From positions 2,614,001-2,678,000 of the forward strand of contig NZ_CP041242.1 of assembly GCF_006547045.1 (NCBI RefSeq): a stretch of DNA of 64,000 nt, written 5' to 3'. Source of the DNA: Lysobacter alkalisoli. GTDB taxonomy: Bacteria; Pseudomonadota; Gammaproteobacteria; Xanthomonadales; Xanthomonadaceae. The first letter of the stretch is position 1, and every line of letters starts with the position of its first letter. Under the pieces are notes generated by a model. The model had not been told where the DNA came from, did no database searches, and saw only the letters and a list, made by a program, of their open reading frames with translations. Position numbers and translations under genes: made by a program. Shown here one piece after another: positions 9,564 to 18,549 of the stretch.

Positions 9564-9651
9564 CGACACCGTTGCCGGCGTCGGACAGGAGCAATAACGG
9601 ATGTACGGCCGATCCCCCTACCCGGAGAAGTCCCGAGTCTCAGAACGGGTC

Positions 9652-12513
9652 TCAGAACCGGTAGCGCGCGCTCAGCAGGACGAAACGGCCGCGGGGGTCG
9701 TCATGGGCGATGTCGTAGCCGTCCTGGTCGGTGTCGTAGTTGACCGGGGCGCGATCGGCCAGATCGCGGATATTCAATCCCAGCCTCCAGTTCGGCAGGC
9801 CGTTCCAGGCCAGATCGAGGTCGAGCACGCCGCGACCGGGGGTGCTACAACGGCTGCCGTTGTAGGACGGGCAGCCGGTATCCGGCGAGCCGATCCGATA
9901 GGGCCCGCGAGCACGCAGATTGAGGGTGGTCACCCAGTCCCGGCGCGACCATTGCAGCGAGGCAAGCAGGTTGCTGCTGGGCGCGCCATAGCTGGCATGA
10001 TCGTGGACCGGCGCATCGCCCCAGGCCTGGCGCCTGACCTTCAGCAGGTGGTGAGCGGTGATCGCCAGCGAGAAGTCGCCGACGTTGCCGGCATCGAGCC
10101 GCCAGCGCATCTCGGCCTCCCAACCACGCACGTCGGTTCGGCCCAGGTTCCTGAAATAGCTTTCGATGGCGACCAGCCGTCCTTGCTCGTCGCGGCGCAG
10201 GGAGTCAGGGAAAGCGTCCAGGTCGTCGAACGCGCTGCCGGCGACGATCTCGTTGTACCTGCGGATCCGGAACACGTCGAAACTGAGGCTGAAATCAGTC
10301 GATGGCGCCCATACCATGCCGAGAGTGTGGCTGCGTGATGTCTCCGCCCGCAGGTCAGGATTATCGAAGGCCCCGAGCAGGACCAGGCAATAGGACCGCT
10401 CCTCGTCGAGCGCGATTTCGATCGCGCACGGGCGCAACACGTCGATCTGGCGGACGAACACGTGCTCCTCGATGACGTTGGGCCGCCGCAGTTCGAACAG
10501 CGACGGCGCGCGGTAGCCGGTAGCGGCGGTGCCACGGAACGTCAGCGACTCGCCCGGCGCCCATTTGAGCCCCAACCTCGGCGAGAACCGGCTGCCGTAG
10601 TCCTGTTGGCGGTCGAAACGGAGGGCGACATCGGCCAATAACTTCCCGTGCAGTGGCAGGCCCAACTCGGCATATACCGCCGAACCGCGACGATGGCTGT
10701 CGAGCGGCCGCTTCTGCGTGCCAAGCGCCAGGTCATCGTCGCGCAACCGCTGGTCGGGGTCGTGCAGCAGGGTGTTGCGGGTCAGCTCCACTCCGGTAGC
10801 CAGCCTCGCCGCGCCGCCGGGCAGATTGAACCAGGGGCCTTCGAAGTCGACCGAGAACTGCTGCAGGGTCGCCTCACCGCCCAGGCGGAACACCGGCGAG
10901 ACCGCTTCCAGCAGGGCCGGGTCGTTGGGCGTGCCGTCGAAACGGTACCGTCCCTCATCGACCGCGTGCTCGATCGCTTCGCTGCTGATCAGTCCATGGA
11001 TCCGGCTGTCGACCTTGTTCTGGTGATGCGAGAACGATACATCCCAGGTCCAGTCGCCGGCCGTGCCGTTCACCGAGGTACCCAGATCGAGACTGCGATT
11101 GTCGCTGCGATTGCGGACCGGGCCGATCTCGAAGAAGGCGTAGTCGAGGAAGCCGTCCTCCAGGCCATCCGGATGCGAAGCCGGCAGGTTCACGCGAGCG
11201 CGGAAGGGCGGATTGGCCAGCGCCTGTTTGGCCTTGCTGTAGCGCAGATCGAGTTCGAGTGCGGCCCCTTCCCATAGCGGCTCGATGAGGTGCCCATGCA
11301 ACGATAGCCGCTGGCTGGCCGGTTGCAGACTGGTGTAGCGCGCGGGGTCGAACATGCAATCAGGGGCGATGCCGGGCGGCGCATTGCCACACTGCAGTTG
11401 GACCAGGCGATGGCCCAGGTCGCGATAGCCCAGCGGGAAGCGCCAGTCCGGCAGCCCGTGCCGACTGTGGTCCCAGGTATGCCAGTCGCGCGCATCGCCG
11501 GGCAGTTCCTCGCGATCGAGCCAGTCCACCGCCAGGATGCCGGCACCGCCGCGGCGCGTGTCCAGACCATGGCTTGCGGAAAGTCGCCACTCGTCCGCAT
11601 CGCCGCGGGTACTGCGACCAAGACGGGCCAGTAGTTCGCTCCCTTTCTGCCGCTTGCGCAGGATGATGTTGACCACGCCGGCCATCGCATCGGCGCCATA
11701 GATGGCCGAGGCTCCGCCGCGCACCACCTCGACCCGCTCGACCATGCTCAGCGGGATCGCGTCCAGATCGGTCAGCCCGCCCAGTTCCGACGAGGTCAGG
11801 CCGTAGTTCGCCACCCGTCGACCATCGACCAGGAACAGGGTCGCGCGCGGGCCCAGGGCGTTGAGGCTGGTCGTCGCGGCGATGCTGAAAGGCTGCTGGA
11901 AGTCGGGCCCGCCATCCGCCGCGACCGCGACCGGATGGTGGCCGATCATGCCGACCTGGAAACGCAGCAGCTCGAACAGGGTCTGGTAGCCGCTGGCTTC
12001 GATGTCCTCACGGCTGATAAGCGTCATCGGCGTGGGCGTGATCGCGCCGATGTCCGCCAGCGGAATCCGCGAGCCGGTGACCTCGATCCTGTCGATGTCG
12101 ACCGGGTGTTGCCGCGGCGGGGATGGCCGGGGGCGCGAGGCATTGGTTTCGACCCGGGGCCGACGAATCTCCCTGAGCACGAAGGTGTCCGGCGCCACGC
12201 GTTCTGCGCGTAGCCCCTCGCCTTCGAGCAGCTCATGCAGGGCTTCCGCGATGGTCATGTCGCCTTGCAGCGCGCTCGCCCGCCGGCCCTCGACCTGACC
12301 GGGGGCATAGAGGATCTGGATGCGGCTGCGCAGGGCCAGCGCCTTCAGCGCGTCATCGAGCCTTCCGCCGGGCAGGTCCAGTGACAACACTCCAGGCGCC
12401 TGCTGCTGGAGCGCCGGCTGCGCCCATGCTTCTGCTCCACGCGACGCAAGCGCGCCGCATGCCGCCATCAGCAGGCATGCCCTGACCATTCGCGGAAGGA
12501 TCCGACTCCCCAT
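9652..12513 (-). CDS. TonB-dependent receptor with N-terminal STN signalling domain
   Basis: 953 residues. Signal peptide (core ACLLMAACGALA) is followed by an STN domain at about 45-115 (LDDALKALALRSRIQILY, then M-T-I-AEALHELL), a linker rich in Pro and Arg, a plug domain at about 145-285 (IEVTGSRI, TLFLVDGRRV, ERVEVVRGGASAIYGADA) and a 22-strand barrel ending ..SARYRF. The receptor imports a ligand with energy from TonB, and the STN domain passes occupancy to FecR. FecR and the ECF sigma gene stand immediately upstream in the same direction, so this is a FecIRA-like cell-surface signalling set. Ligand is unknown; the STN domain alone does not tell siderophore from another substrate. Confidence 0.93.
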   Translation of the reverse strand: MGSRILPRMVRACLLMAACGALASRGAEAWAQPALQQQAPGVLSLDLPGGRLDDALKALALRSRIQILYAPGQVEGRRASALQGDMTIAEALHELLEGEGLRAERVAPDTFVLREIRRPRVETNASRPRPSPPRQHPVDIDRIEVTGSRIPLADIGAITPTPMTLISREDIEASGYQTLFELLRFQVGMIGHHPVAVAADGGPDFQQPFSIAATTSLNALGPRATLFLVDGRRVANYGLTSSELGGLTDLDAIPLSMVERVEVVRGGASAIYGADAMAGVVNIILRKRQKGSELLARLGRSTRGDADEWRLSASHGLDTRRGGAGILAVDWLDREELPGDARDWHTWDHSRHGLPDWRFPLGYRDLGHRLVQLQCGNAPPGIAPDCMFDPARYTSLQPASQRLSLHGHLIEPLWEGAALELDLRYSKAKQALANPPFRARVNLPASHPDGLEDGFLDYAFFEIGPVRNRSDNRSLDLGTSVNGTAGDWTWDVSFSHHQNKVDSRIHGLISSEAIEHAVDEGRYRFDGTPNDPALLEAVSPVFRLGGEATLQQFSVDFEGPWFNLPGGAARLATGVELTRNTLLHDPDQRLRDDDLALGTQKRPLDSHRRGSAVYAELGLPLHGKLLADVALRFDRQQDYGSRFSPRLGLKWAPGESLTFRGTAATGYRAPSLFELRRPNVIEEHVFVRQIDVLRPCAIEIALDEERSYCLVLLGAFDNPDLRAETSRSHTLGMVWAPSTDFSLSFDVFRIRRYNEIVAGSAFDDLDAFPDSLRRDEQGRLVAIESYFRNLGRTDVRGWEAEMRWRLDAGNVGDFSLAITAHHLLKVRRQAWGDAPVHDHASYGAPSSNLLASLQWSRRDWVTTLNLRARGPYRIGSPDTGCPSYNGSRCSTPGRGVLDLDLAWNGLPNWRLGLNIRDLADRAPVNYDTDQDGYDIAHDDPRGRFVLLSARYRF

Positions 12514-12614
12514 TCCGCCACATTACGGAAAGGTTTGATCGGCCGGCAAGGCAGACCACCGGACAGCCACTGGCGACGGTGCCGGTGCCGCCATGGAAAT
12601 GGCGGCCCCCGTGC

Positions 12615-13598
12615 TCAACGAGGCGGGCCGTGGAGCAGGATTTCGTCGGCGCGTCTCTCCGCCCGCAGCCCCCAGTTTTCTTCGAGCGCCTTGATCAGTC
12701 CGTCCTGTTCATCAACCCGGAACACACCATTGATGGCAATGCCGGCCAGCGTGGAGTCGGCCAGCCGCAACGGAACCTCCGCATAGCGGTTCATCTCCGC
12801 AAGCAGATCGTCCAGCCGGCGCTTGCTCAGTATCAGCTCGCCGCGCGGCCAGGCGGTGGCTGCTTCCAGGTCGAGCGCGCGGGTCGCGGTGAAGCGGCCT
12901 TGCGGATCGACGCGGACCTGCTCGCCCGGCGCCAGCTTTCGACCGGGACCATCGTCGCCCCGGCTGACCAGCACCACGCCCTCGATCAGGCCGATATCGA
13001 CCTCGTCGCCGCGGCGACTGACCTGGAAAGTGGTGCCGATGTCGCGCACGGTACTGGCCGCGGCCCGGACCAGGAACGGCCGGCGATCCTGCCCGACCTC
13101 GAACTGCACGCGCCCATGGGCCAACTCGACCACGCGCTGGCGGCGGTCGAACCGGGTCACCAGTGCGGTGTCGGTGTCCAGCAGCATGCGGGTGCCATCG
13201 GCAAGCAACACCTCGCGCTGTTCGCCGACCACGGTGGCGTGGTCGACGATCGTGGCCGGTCCGGGGCGCATCCACTGCACCGCCCCGACCGCCAGCACCA
13301 GCATCGCCGCTGCAGCGGCCGTCCAGCTCCAGCCACGACCGCGTGCGACCCGGGACGCCTGGCGCGGCGACGGCCGCAGGACCTCGCCGGCCGCGGCCTG
13401 CAGCATTTCATCAGTGGCCAGCGCACCGGCCAGACAATGCAGGCGCTCGGCCTCCAGCCAGGCCTCGACATGGCGCGGCGACGCGGCCAGCCAGTCCTCG
13501 AACGCTGCCCGCTCGGCTGCGCTGCACTCGGGCGAGTGCAGGCGCGCCAGCCAATCGGCGGCCACATCCTCCAGGCGTGTGATGCGCTCGACATTCAC
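12615..13598 (-). CDS. FecR-family anti-sigma regulator
   Basis: 327 residues from a GTG start whose bases overlap the sigma factor stop (GTGA), implying coupled translation. Order: DUF4880 N-terminal sigma-binding helices (residues 5-50, with LARLHSPECSAAERAAFEDW), one membrane segment near 90-108 (AAAAAMLVLAVGAVQWM), a periplasmic FecR beta domain (about 115-220), and a C-terminal STN-contacting domain (about 245-325, with LDDLLAEMNRYAEVPLRL). FecR proteins sense the loaded receptor and control the cognate sigma factor. The 101-bp gap to the receptor gene contains only a small inverted repeat. Confidence 0.92.
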   Translation of the reverse strand: MNVERITRLEDVAADWLARLHSPECSAAERAAFEDWLAASPRHVEAWLEAERLHCLAGALATDEMLQAAAGEVLRPSPRQASRVARGRGWSWTAAAAAMLVLAVGAVQWMRPGPATIVDHATVVGEQREVLLADGTRMLLDTDTALVTRFDRRQRVVELAHGRVQFEVGQDRRPFLVRAAASTVRDIGTTFQVSRRGDEVDIGLIEGVVLVSRGDDGPGRKLAPGEQVRVDPQGRFTATRALDLEAATAWPRGELILSKRRLDDLLAEMNRYAEVPLRLADSTLAGIAINGVFRVDEQDGLIKALEENWGLRAERRADEILLHGPPR

Positions 13599-14140
13599 GG
13601 CCGCGACTCCCGCGAGGCACTGCCCTCGATCATCTCCATTCCCTGGCGCAACCCCTTCAGTGCGCGGCTGACATGCTTCTCGACCGCCTTGACGGAAATA
13701 CCAAGCCGTTCGGCTATCTGGGTATAGCTCATGCCCTCGATGCGATTGAGCAGGTAGACCTCGCGACAGCGCTCCGGCAGTTGCAGGATCAACTGCCGGA
13801 CATGAACGAGCTGCTGTTGCTGGTCGATGCGCTGCTCATGGCTCGGCTCGGGCGACTGCAGCCAGTCGTAGCCGTCGTCGAGACTGACCTGGGCGCCGGA
13901 CCCACTGCTGCTGATGCGGCGGCCGCGATCGAGCAGCACGTTGGCGGCAATCCGGTACACCAACCGCCGCAGTTGCTCCTGCGGCAGGTCGCGGTAGCGC
14001 ATCAACCGGATCATCGCCTCCTGGGCAATGTCCTTGGCGTCCTCTTCGGGCAGGCGTCTGCACAGGTAGCCCACCAGCAACGGACGCTGGTCGCGCAGGA
14101 AGGCCTCGAATCCATCGTCCTGCGGAGCCTGGGCCGGCAT
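13595..14140 (-). CDS. ECF sigma-70 factor (FecI-like)
   Basis: 181 residues from ATG at 14140, which has a strong GGAGGAGG site upstream; longer readings from earlier starts add unrelated sequence. Region 2 is seen at about 15-80 (LRDQRPLLVGYLCRRL, then DIAQEAMIRLMRYRDL) and region 4 at about 115-170 (LPERCREVYLLNRIEGMSYTQIAERL, then VEKHVSRALKGLR). It would direct RNA polymerase to the promoter of the receptor operon when released by FecR. First gene of the four-gene block. Confidence 0.93.
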   Translation of the reverse strand: MPAQAPQDDGFEAFLRDQRPLLVGYLCRRLPEEDAKDIAQEAMIRLMRYRDLPQEQLRRLVYRIAANVLLDRGRRISSSGSGAQVSLDDGYDWLQSPEPSHEQRIDQQQQLVHVRQLILQLPERCREVYLLNRIEGMSYTQIAERLGISVKAVEKHVSRALKGLRQGMEMIEGSASRESRP

Positions 14141-14500
14141 GTCCCCGTCCACCTCCTCCCGCACCGGGGCAACCACTAGCCCCCCCACCTGCAACGGGCG
14201 ACGAGTTGGACGGCAGGATTCCCGGTCGGGATCATGGACGGCGGCGACTCCGGCAGCAGCAAGATTGGCGACGCGCCGGACGCAACCTTGGGCCGGCCGC
14301 CGCGTCGGGATGCTGTTGTACCACGACCCGCGTGCGCCACGCCGGGTGGCGTGCCCCAGGGGCCTGGCATCCGAGAGCGGCGGCGATGGCGATACAAGAG
14401 CTGGCATGCCCCCCTGAACGCAGCACGAGGCACCCATCCCTACCCCGCTGGCGCTCCGGCTCGGCTAGAATTGCGGGGTTTGTTCACAATCGAGGCCACC
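14141..14500. other. Gene-free divergent region between sigma factor and pyrH
   Basis: 360 bases with no gene on either strand; open frames here lack ribosome sites and family resemblance. It must hold the promoters of the minus-strand sigma factor block and of pyrH. The only motif I can point to is a TAGAAT at 14466-14471, 29 bp before pyrH, which could be a -10 box but has no good -35 partner. Confidence 0.5.
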
Positions 14501-15223
14501 ATGTCCCCACTTGCCTGTCGCCGTGTCCTGTTGAAACTCTCCGGCGAGGCCCTGATGGGGGACGAGGACTACGGCATCGACCCGAAGATGATCGGCCGCC
14601 TCGCCCAGGAAGTGATCGAAGCCCAGCAGGCCGGCGCCGAGATTGCGCTGGTGATCGGTGGCGGCAACATCTTCCGCGGCGCGGGCCTTGCCGCCGCGGG
14701 CATGGACCGGGTCACCGGCGACCAGATGGGCATGCTCGCCACGGTGATCAATGCACTGGCGATGCAGGACGCGCTGGAAAAGCGTGGCTGCAAGGCCCGG
14801 GTGATGAGCGCGTTGAAGATCAACGACGTGTGCGAGGACTACATCCGGCGCCGCGCGATCCGGCATCTGGAAAAAGGGCGGCTGGTGATCTTTGCCGCCG
14901 GCACCGGCAACCCGTTCTTCACCACCGACTCGGGTGCGGCCCTGCGCGCGATCGAGATCGGCGCCGACCTGCTGCTGAAGGCGACCAAGGTCGACGGCGT
15001 CTACGACCGGGACCCCAAGAAGTACCCGGACGCGACCCGCTTCGAGGCCCTGACCTACGACGAGGTGATCACCCGCGACCTGCAGGTGATGGACACCGCC
15101 GCGTTCGCCCTGTGCCGCGACAGCGGCCTGCCGCTGCGGATCTTCGACATGGGCCAGCCGGGCGTGCTGCTGCGCATCCTCAAGGGCGAGAACATCGGCA
15201 CCCTGGTTTCCGGGCGCGGCTGA
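14501..15223 (+). CDS. pyrH: UMP kinase
   Basis: 240 residues, usual length. The amino acid kinase fold is shown by [13 protein letters not shown] at the N-terminus, [10 protein letters not shown] near residue 50, and [12 protein letters not shown] near 165. PyrH phosphorylates UMP to UDP and is allosterically controlled by GTP and UTP in Gammaproteobacteria. ATG at 14501 gives the family N-terminus. It is usually next to frr; here a metal transporter lies between them. Confidence 0.97.
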   Translation: MSPLACRRVLLKLSGEALMGDEDYGIDPKMIGRLAQEVIEAQQAGAEIALVIGGGNIFRGAGLAAAGMDRVTGDQMGMLATVINALAMQDALEKRGCKARVMSALKINDVCEDYIRRRAIRHLEKGRLVIFAAGTGNPFFTTDSGAALRAIEIGADLLLKATKVDGVYDRDPKKYPDATRFEALTYDEVITRDLQVMDTAAFALCRDSGLPLRIFDMGQPGVLLRILKGENIGTLVSGRG

Positions 15224-15308
15224 CACATTCATCGTCGTCCCGTCCGTCTCCGCCAATACTTCGACTCTCGTAATGGTGTCCTGAGCCACCCCGTGGCAGC
15301 ATCGCTCC

Positions 15309-16217
15309 ATGCATGGGCACGGACACCATCGCCACGCACACGACGGCACCCGTGCTTTCGCCACGGTGACCCTGGTCAACCTGGCCTACACCGCACTCGA
15401 GGCCGGCTACGGCTTCGCGATCAACTCGCTGGCATTGCTGTCCGATGCCCTGCACAACCTCGGCGACGTGCTCGGGCTGGGGCTGGCCTGGACCGCGGCG
15501 GTCATTGCCCGGCGCGCTCCGACCGACCGCCACACCTACGGCTGGCGCCGCGCCACCCTGCTCTCTCCACTGGCCAACGCCCTGCTGCTGGTCGCGTTCT
15601 CCGGCGCGCTGGCATGGGAAGCCGTGAGGCGCTTCAGCCAACCGCCGGAAATTCCCGCGATGACGGTAGTGGTGGTGGCCGCGATCGGGATCGCGGTCAA
15701 TCTCGGCGCCGCGTGGATGGTCCGTGACGGTCACGACCACGACCTCAACCGTCGCGGCGCCTTCCTGCACCTGATGGCGGATGCCGCGGTATCGCTGGCC
15801 GCAGTATTGGCTGGATTGGGCATGGCCTGGCTGGGCTGGGCCTGGCTGGACCCGGCCATCGCGCTGCTGATCGGTGCGGTCGTGGCGATCACCGCGTTCG
15901 GCCTGCTGCGCGACAGCTTCAACGCGGCGATGGACGCCGTGCCGGCCAGTATCGACCAGGCACAGGTGCGCGCTTTCCTTGAGGCGCAACCCGAGGTATC
16001 GGCGGTCCACCATCTGCATATCTGGTCATTGGGCGCGGGTGAAATCGCGATGACCGCGCACCTGGTCCGCCCCGACAGCGATGACCACGATGCCTTCATC
16101 GATCGCCTCAATCATGCCCTGGATGCGAACTTCGGCATCAACCATCCGACCCTGCAGATCGAACATGGCCGCAGTTGCGAGCATGACCGCCATGACCGGG
16201 CACCACATGGAGGATGA
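15309..16217 (+). CDS. Cation diffusion facilitator (CDF) metal exporter
   Basis: 302 residues, six predicted membrane segments between residues 15 and 205. The N-terminus is His-rich (MHGHGHHRHAH) and the C-terminus also carries His clusters, as in zinc or cobalt transporters. The two metal-site motifs are present: SDALHNLGD in segment II and HLMADAAVS in segment V. A cytoplasmic ferredoxin-like domain begins around residue 210 (VHHLHIWSLGAGEIAMTAHL). It probably exports Zn(II) and related ions in exchange for protons. Nothing in pyrH or frr function calls for it, so it looks like an insertion into a conserved pair. Metal specificity is not settled by sequence. Confidence 0.93.
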   Translation: MHGHGHHRHAHDGTRAFATVTLVNLAYTALEAGYGFAINSLALLSDALHNLGDVLGLGLAWTAAVIARRAPTDRHTYGWRRATLLSPLANALLLVAFSGALAWEAVRRFSQPPEIPAMTVVVVAAIGIAVNLGAAWMVRDGHDHDLNRRGAFLHLMADAAVSLAAVLAGLGMAWLGWAWLDPAIALLIGAVVAITAFGLLRDSFNAAMDAVPASIDQAQVRAFLEAQPEVSAVHHLHIWSLGAGEIAMTAHLVRPDSDDHDAFIDRLNHALDANFGINHPTLQIEHGRSCEHDRHDRAPHGG

Positions 16218-16290
16218 AGCAGGTTGCCGATTGCACGCTGGCGAGGCGGGACCCGACTGACAGCGGACAACCAACAACCGGCAACCCGGC

Positions 16291-16296
16291 TATAAT
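16291..16296 (+). promoter_or_regulatory. Consensus -10 box ahead of frr
   Basis: TATAAT at 16291-16296 lies 34 bp before the frr start, in the gap after the CDF gene. No good -35 hexamer is seen at the usual distance. It suggests frr and the downstream uppS-cdsA-dxr genes have their own promoter, independent of pyrH. Confidence 0.45.
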
Positions 16297-16329
16297 CCGG
16301 CGGTTACCGACACAGGACCGGAGCCGGCG

Positions 16330-16887
16330 ATGCTCAACGAGATCAAGACTGACGCGAAGACCCGCATGGCCAAGAGCGTGGACACGCTCCGTCACGACCT
16401 GACCAAGGTTCGCACCGGCCGGGCTTCGACCGCGCTGGTGGACCATCTGAAAATCGAGTACTACGGCTCCGAGATGCCGCTGACCCAGGTCGCCAGCGTC
16501 GCGGTCACCGACTCGCGCTCGCTGACCATCACGCCGTGGGAAAAACAGATGGTGTCGCCGATCGAGAAGGCGATCATCAACTCGGACCTCGGCCTGACCC
16601 CGAACACCGCCGGCACCGTCATCCGCATCAACCTGCCTGCGCTGACCGAGGAGCGCCGCCGCGAGCTGTCCAAGGTAGTCCACGGCGAAGGCGAGGACAC
16701 CAAGGTGGCGATCCGCAACATCCGTCGCGACGCCAACCACCAGGTCAAGGAACTGCTGAAGGAGAAGCAGATCACCGAGGACGACATGCGCCGCGCCGAG
16801 GACGACATCCAGAAGCTCACCGACAGCGCGATCAAGGACGTGGACGAGGTGGTCAAGGCCAAGGAGCAGGAACTCATGGCGGTCTGA
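16330..16887 (+). CDS. frr: Ribosome recycling factor
   Basis: 185 residues, the standard length. Helix-rich; LTKVRTGRAS near residue 25, then INLPALTEERRRELSKVV (about 100-117) and AIRNIRRDANHQVKELLK mark the family. It splits post-termination ribosomes with EF-G. It starts the run of closely packed genes frr-uppS-cdsA-dxr-rseP. Confidence 0.97.
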   Translation: MLNEIKTDAKTRMAKSVDTLRHDLTKVRTGRASTALVDHLKIEYYGSEMPLTQVASVAVTDSRSLTITPWEKQMVSPIEKAIINSDLGLTPNTAGTVIRINLPALTEERRRELSKVVHGEGEDTKVAIRNIRRDANHQVKELLKEKQITEDDMRRAEDDIQKLTDSAIKDVDEVVKAKEQELMAV

Positions 16888-16906
16888 CGGGTCTTTCCGT
16901 CACCTC

Positions 16907-17680
16907 ATGGAATCCGACTCCTCCATTGCCAGGCCGGCTGCTGCCGGCATCCCGCGCCACCTGGCCATCATCATGGATGGCAACGGGCGCTGGGCCGAGC
17001 GCCGGCGCCGGCCGCGCATGGTCGGCCACCGCGCCGGCGCGCGCGCGGTCAATGTCTGCATCGACTTCTGCCTGGAGCGCGAGATCCAGGCGCTGACCCT
17101 GTTCGCCTTTTCCAGCGAGAACTGGGGGCGACCGGAGGAGGAAGTCGGCGCGCTGATGAAGCTTTTCCTCAACGCGCTCGAGCGCGAAGTCGAGGAGCTG
17201 CACCGGCGTGGCGTGCGAATCCGCTTCATCGGCGAGCGCGAACGCTTCAGCGACACGATCCGCCAACGCATGGACCACGCCGAGGCGGTCACCGCCAGCA
17301 ACGACCGCCTGCACCTGGGCATCGCAGCCAGCTATGGCGGCCGCTGGGACATCGCCCAGGCGGCGCGTTCGCTGGCCGCGGACGTGGCCGCGGGCCGGCT
17401 GATGCCGGATGACATCGACGAGGCCGCCATCGCCTCGCGCATGGCCCTCGCCGACCTGCCGCCGCCAGACCTGTTCATCCGCACCGGCGGCGACCTGCGC
17501 ATCAGCAATTTCCTGCTCTGGCAGCTCGCCTATACCGAGTTGTGGTTCACCGAGACCCTGTGGCCGGAGCTGGATGCGGCTACCCTGCAGTCCGCCCTGG
17601 ATGACTTCGCCAGCCGCCAGCGACGCTTCGGCCTGACCGGCGCCCAGGCCGCCGCCTTCATCGACGAGACGACCGAATGA
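16907..17680 (+). CDS. uppS: Isoprenyl (undecaprenyl) diphosphate synthase
   Basis: 257 residues. A cis-prenyltransferase: IIMDGNGRWA near residue 21 with catalytic Asp24, then LTLFAFSSENWGRP (about 64-77) and LFIRTGGDLRISNFLLWQLAY followed by the E-LWF motif (about 190-217). It condenses farnesyl diphosphate with eight isopentenyl units to make the C55 carrier for peptidoglycan and O-antigen. The stop overlaps cdsA (ATGA). Farnesyl diphosphate would come from IspA, also in this window. Confidence 0.95.
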   Translation: MESDSSIARPAAAGIPRHLAIIMDGNGRWAERRRRPRMVGHRAGARAVNVCIDFCLEREIQALTLFAFSSENWGRPEEEVGALMKLFLNALEREVEELHRRGVRIRFIGERERFSDTIRQRMDHAEAVTASNDRLHLGIAASYGGRWDIAQAARSLAADVAAGRLMPDDIDEAAIASRMALADLPPPDLFIRTGGDLRISNFLLWQLAYTELWFTETLWPELDAATLQSALDDFASRQRRFGLTGAQAAAFIDETTE

Positions 17681-18531
17681 CCCGTACCCGCCTGATTGCT
17701 GCGCTGGTGATGGCACCTGCCGCAATCGCCGCCATCCTGCTGCTGCCCACTCCATGGCTGATGGCGTTGACGGCAGTGGTGTTCATGGCCGGGCTGTGGG
17801 AATGGTTCGACCTGGCCGATGTCAGGGACAGCCTTGCCCGTTCGGTGCTGCTGGCTGCCAATCTGGCGCTGATGGTGGCCCTGGTCTGGGCCTCGCGTTC
17901 CAGTGCGGGCTTCAGTTTCGTGCTGCTGCAACTGGTCTCCCTGATCGGCGTGGTCTGGTGGCTGGTGAGCCTGTTGTGGCTGGGCCGCTACGAATTCGCC
18001 AGCGACCCGGACAGCCACGCCCGCGCGATCAAGCTGGCCGCGGGCACCCTGAGCCTGGTGCCGGCCTGGTGCGCACTGGCCTGGATCCACGGCGAGGATG
18101 GCGACGTCGGCCACCGCTGGCTGCTGGCCGCACTGGCGATCGTGTGGGCGGCCGACAGCGGCGCCTACTTCGCAGGCCGGCGCTTCGGAGGGAAATTGTT
18201 CAAGGGCCGCAGGCTGGCACCGCGGATCAGCCCCAACAAGACCTTCGAAGGCCTGCTCGGCGGTCTGGTCGCCGGTGTCGCGGTCGGCATCGGACTGGGC
18301 CTGTTTGCGGGCGCCAGCGTCGCGCAGTTGCCGTGGGTCGTGCTGGCCAGCGTGATCGCGGTGCTGTTCTCGGTGATCGGCGACCTGTTCGAGAGCCTGC
18401 TCAAGCGCCACGCCGGAATGAAGGACTCCAGCCAGCTGATCCCCGGCCATGGCGGCGTGCTCGACCGCCTCGACGGCGTGCTGGCCGCGCTGCCGGCGTT
18501 TGCCGTGGCCAAGGCGCTGTTCGGGTTCTAG
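17677..18531 (+). CDS. cdsA: Phosphatidate cytidylyltransferase
   Basis: 284 residues with eight or so membrane segments. The CdsA signature is near the C-terminus: a K-D-(S)SQLIPGHGGVLDRLDG stretch at about 248-265, and earlier an APRISPNKTFEG motif near 183. It makes CDP-diacylglycerol from phosphatidate and CTP in the inner membrane, the branch point for phospholipids. Overlaps uppS by 4 nt. Confidence 0.95.
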   Translation: MTRTRLIAALVMAPAAIAAILLLPTPWLMALTAVVFMAGLWEWFDLADVRDSLARSVLLAANLALMVALVWASRSSAGFSFVLLQLVSLIGVVWWLVSLLWLGRYEFASDPDSHARAIKLAAGTLSLVPAWCALAWIHGEDGDVGHRWLLAALAIVWAADSGAYFAGRRFGGKLFKGRRLAPRISPNKTFEGLLGGLVAGVAVGIGLGLFAGASVAQLPWVVLASVIAVLFSVIGDLFESLLKRHAGMKDSSQLIPGHGGVLDRLDGVLAALPAFAVAKALFGF

Positions 18532-18549
18532 GGCGTGGGCGTTCTGGAC

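Noticed and set aside
9518-9651. Small gene in the gap between receptor and protease genes
   Set aside because: No start with a ribosome site and only a hairpin is seen.
6194-9664. Two long plus-strand open frames over the autotransporter gene
   Set aside because: The minus-strand protease has signal peptide, full catalytic triad and barrel; the plus frames have nothing recognisable.
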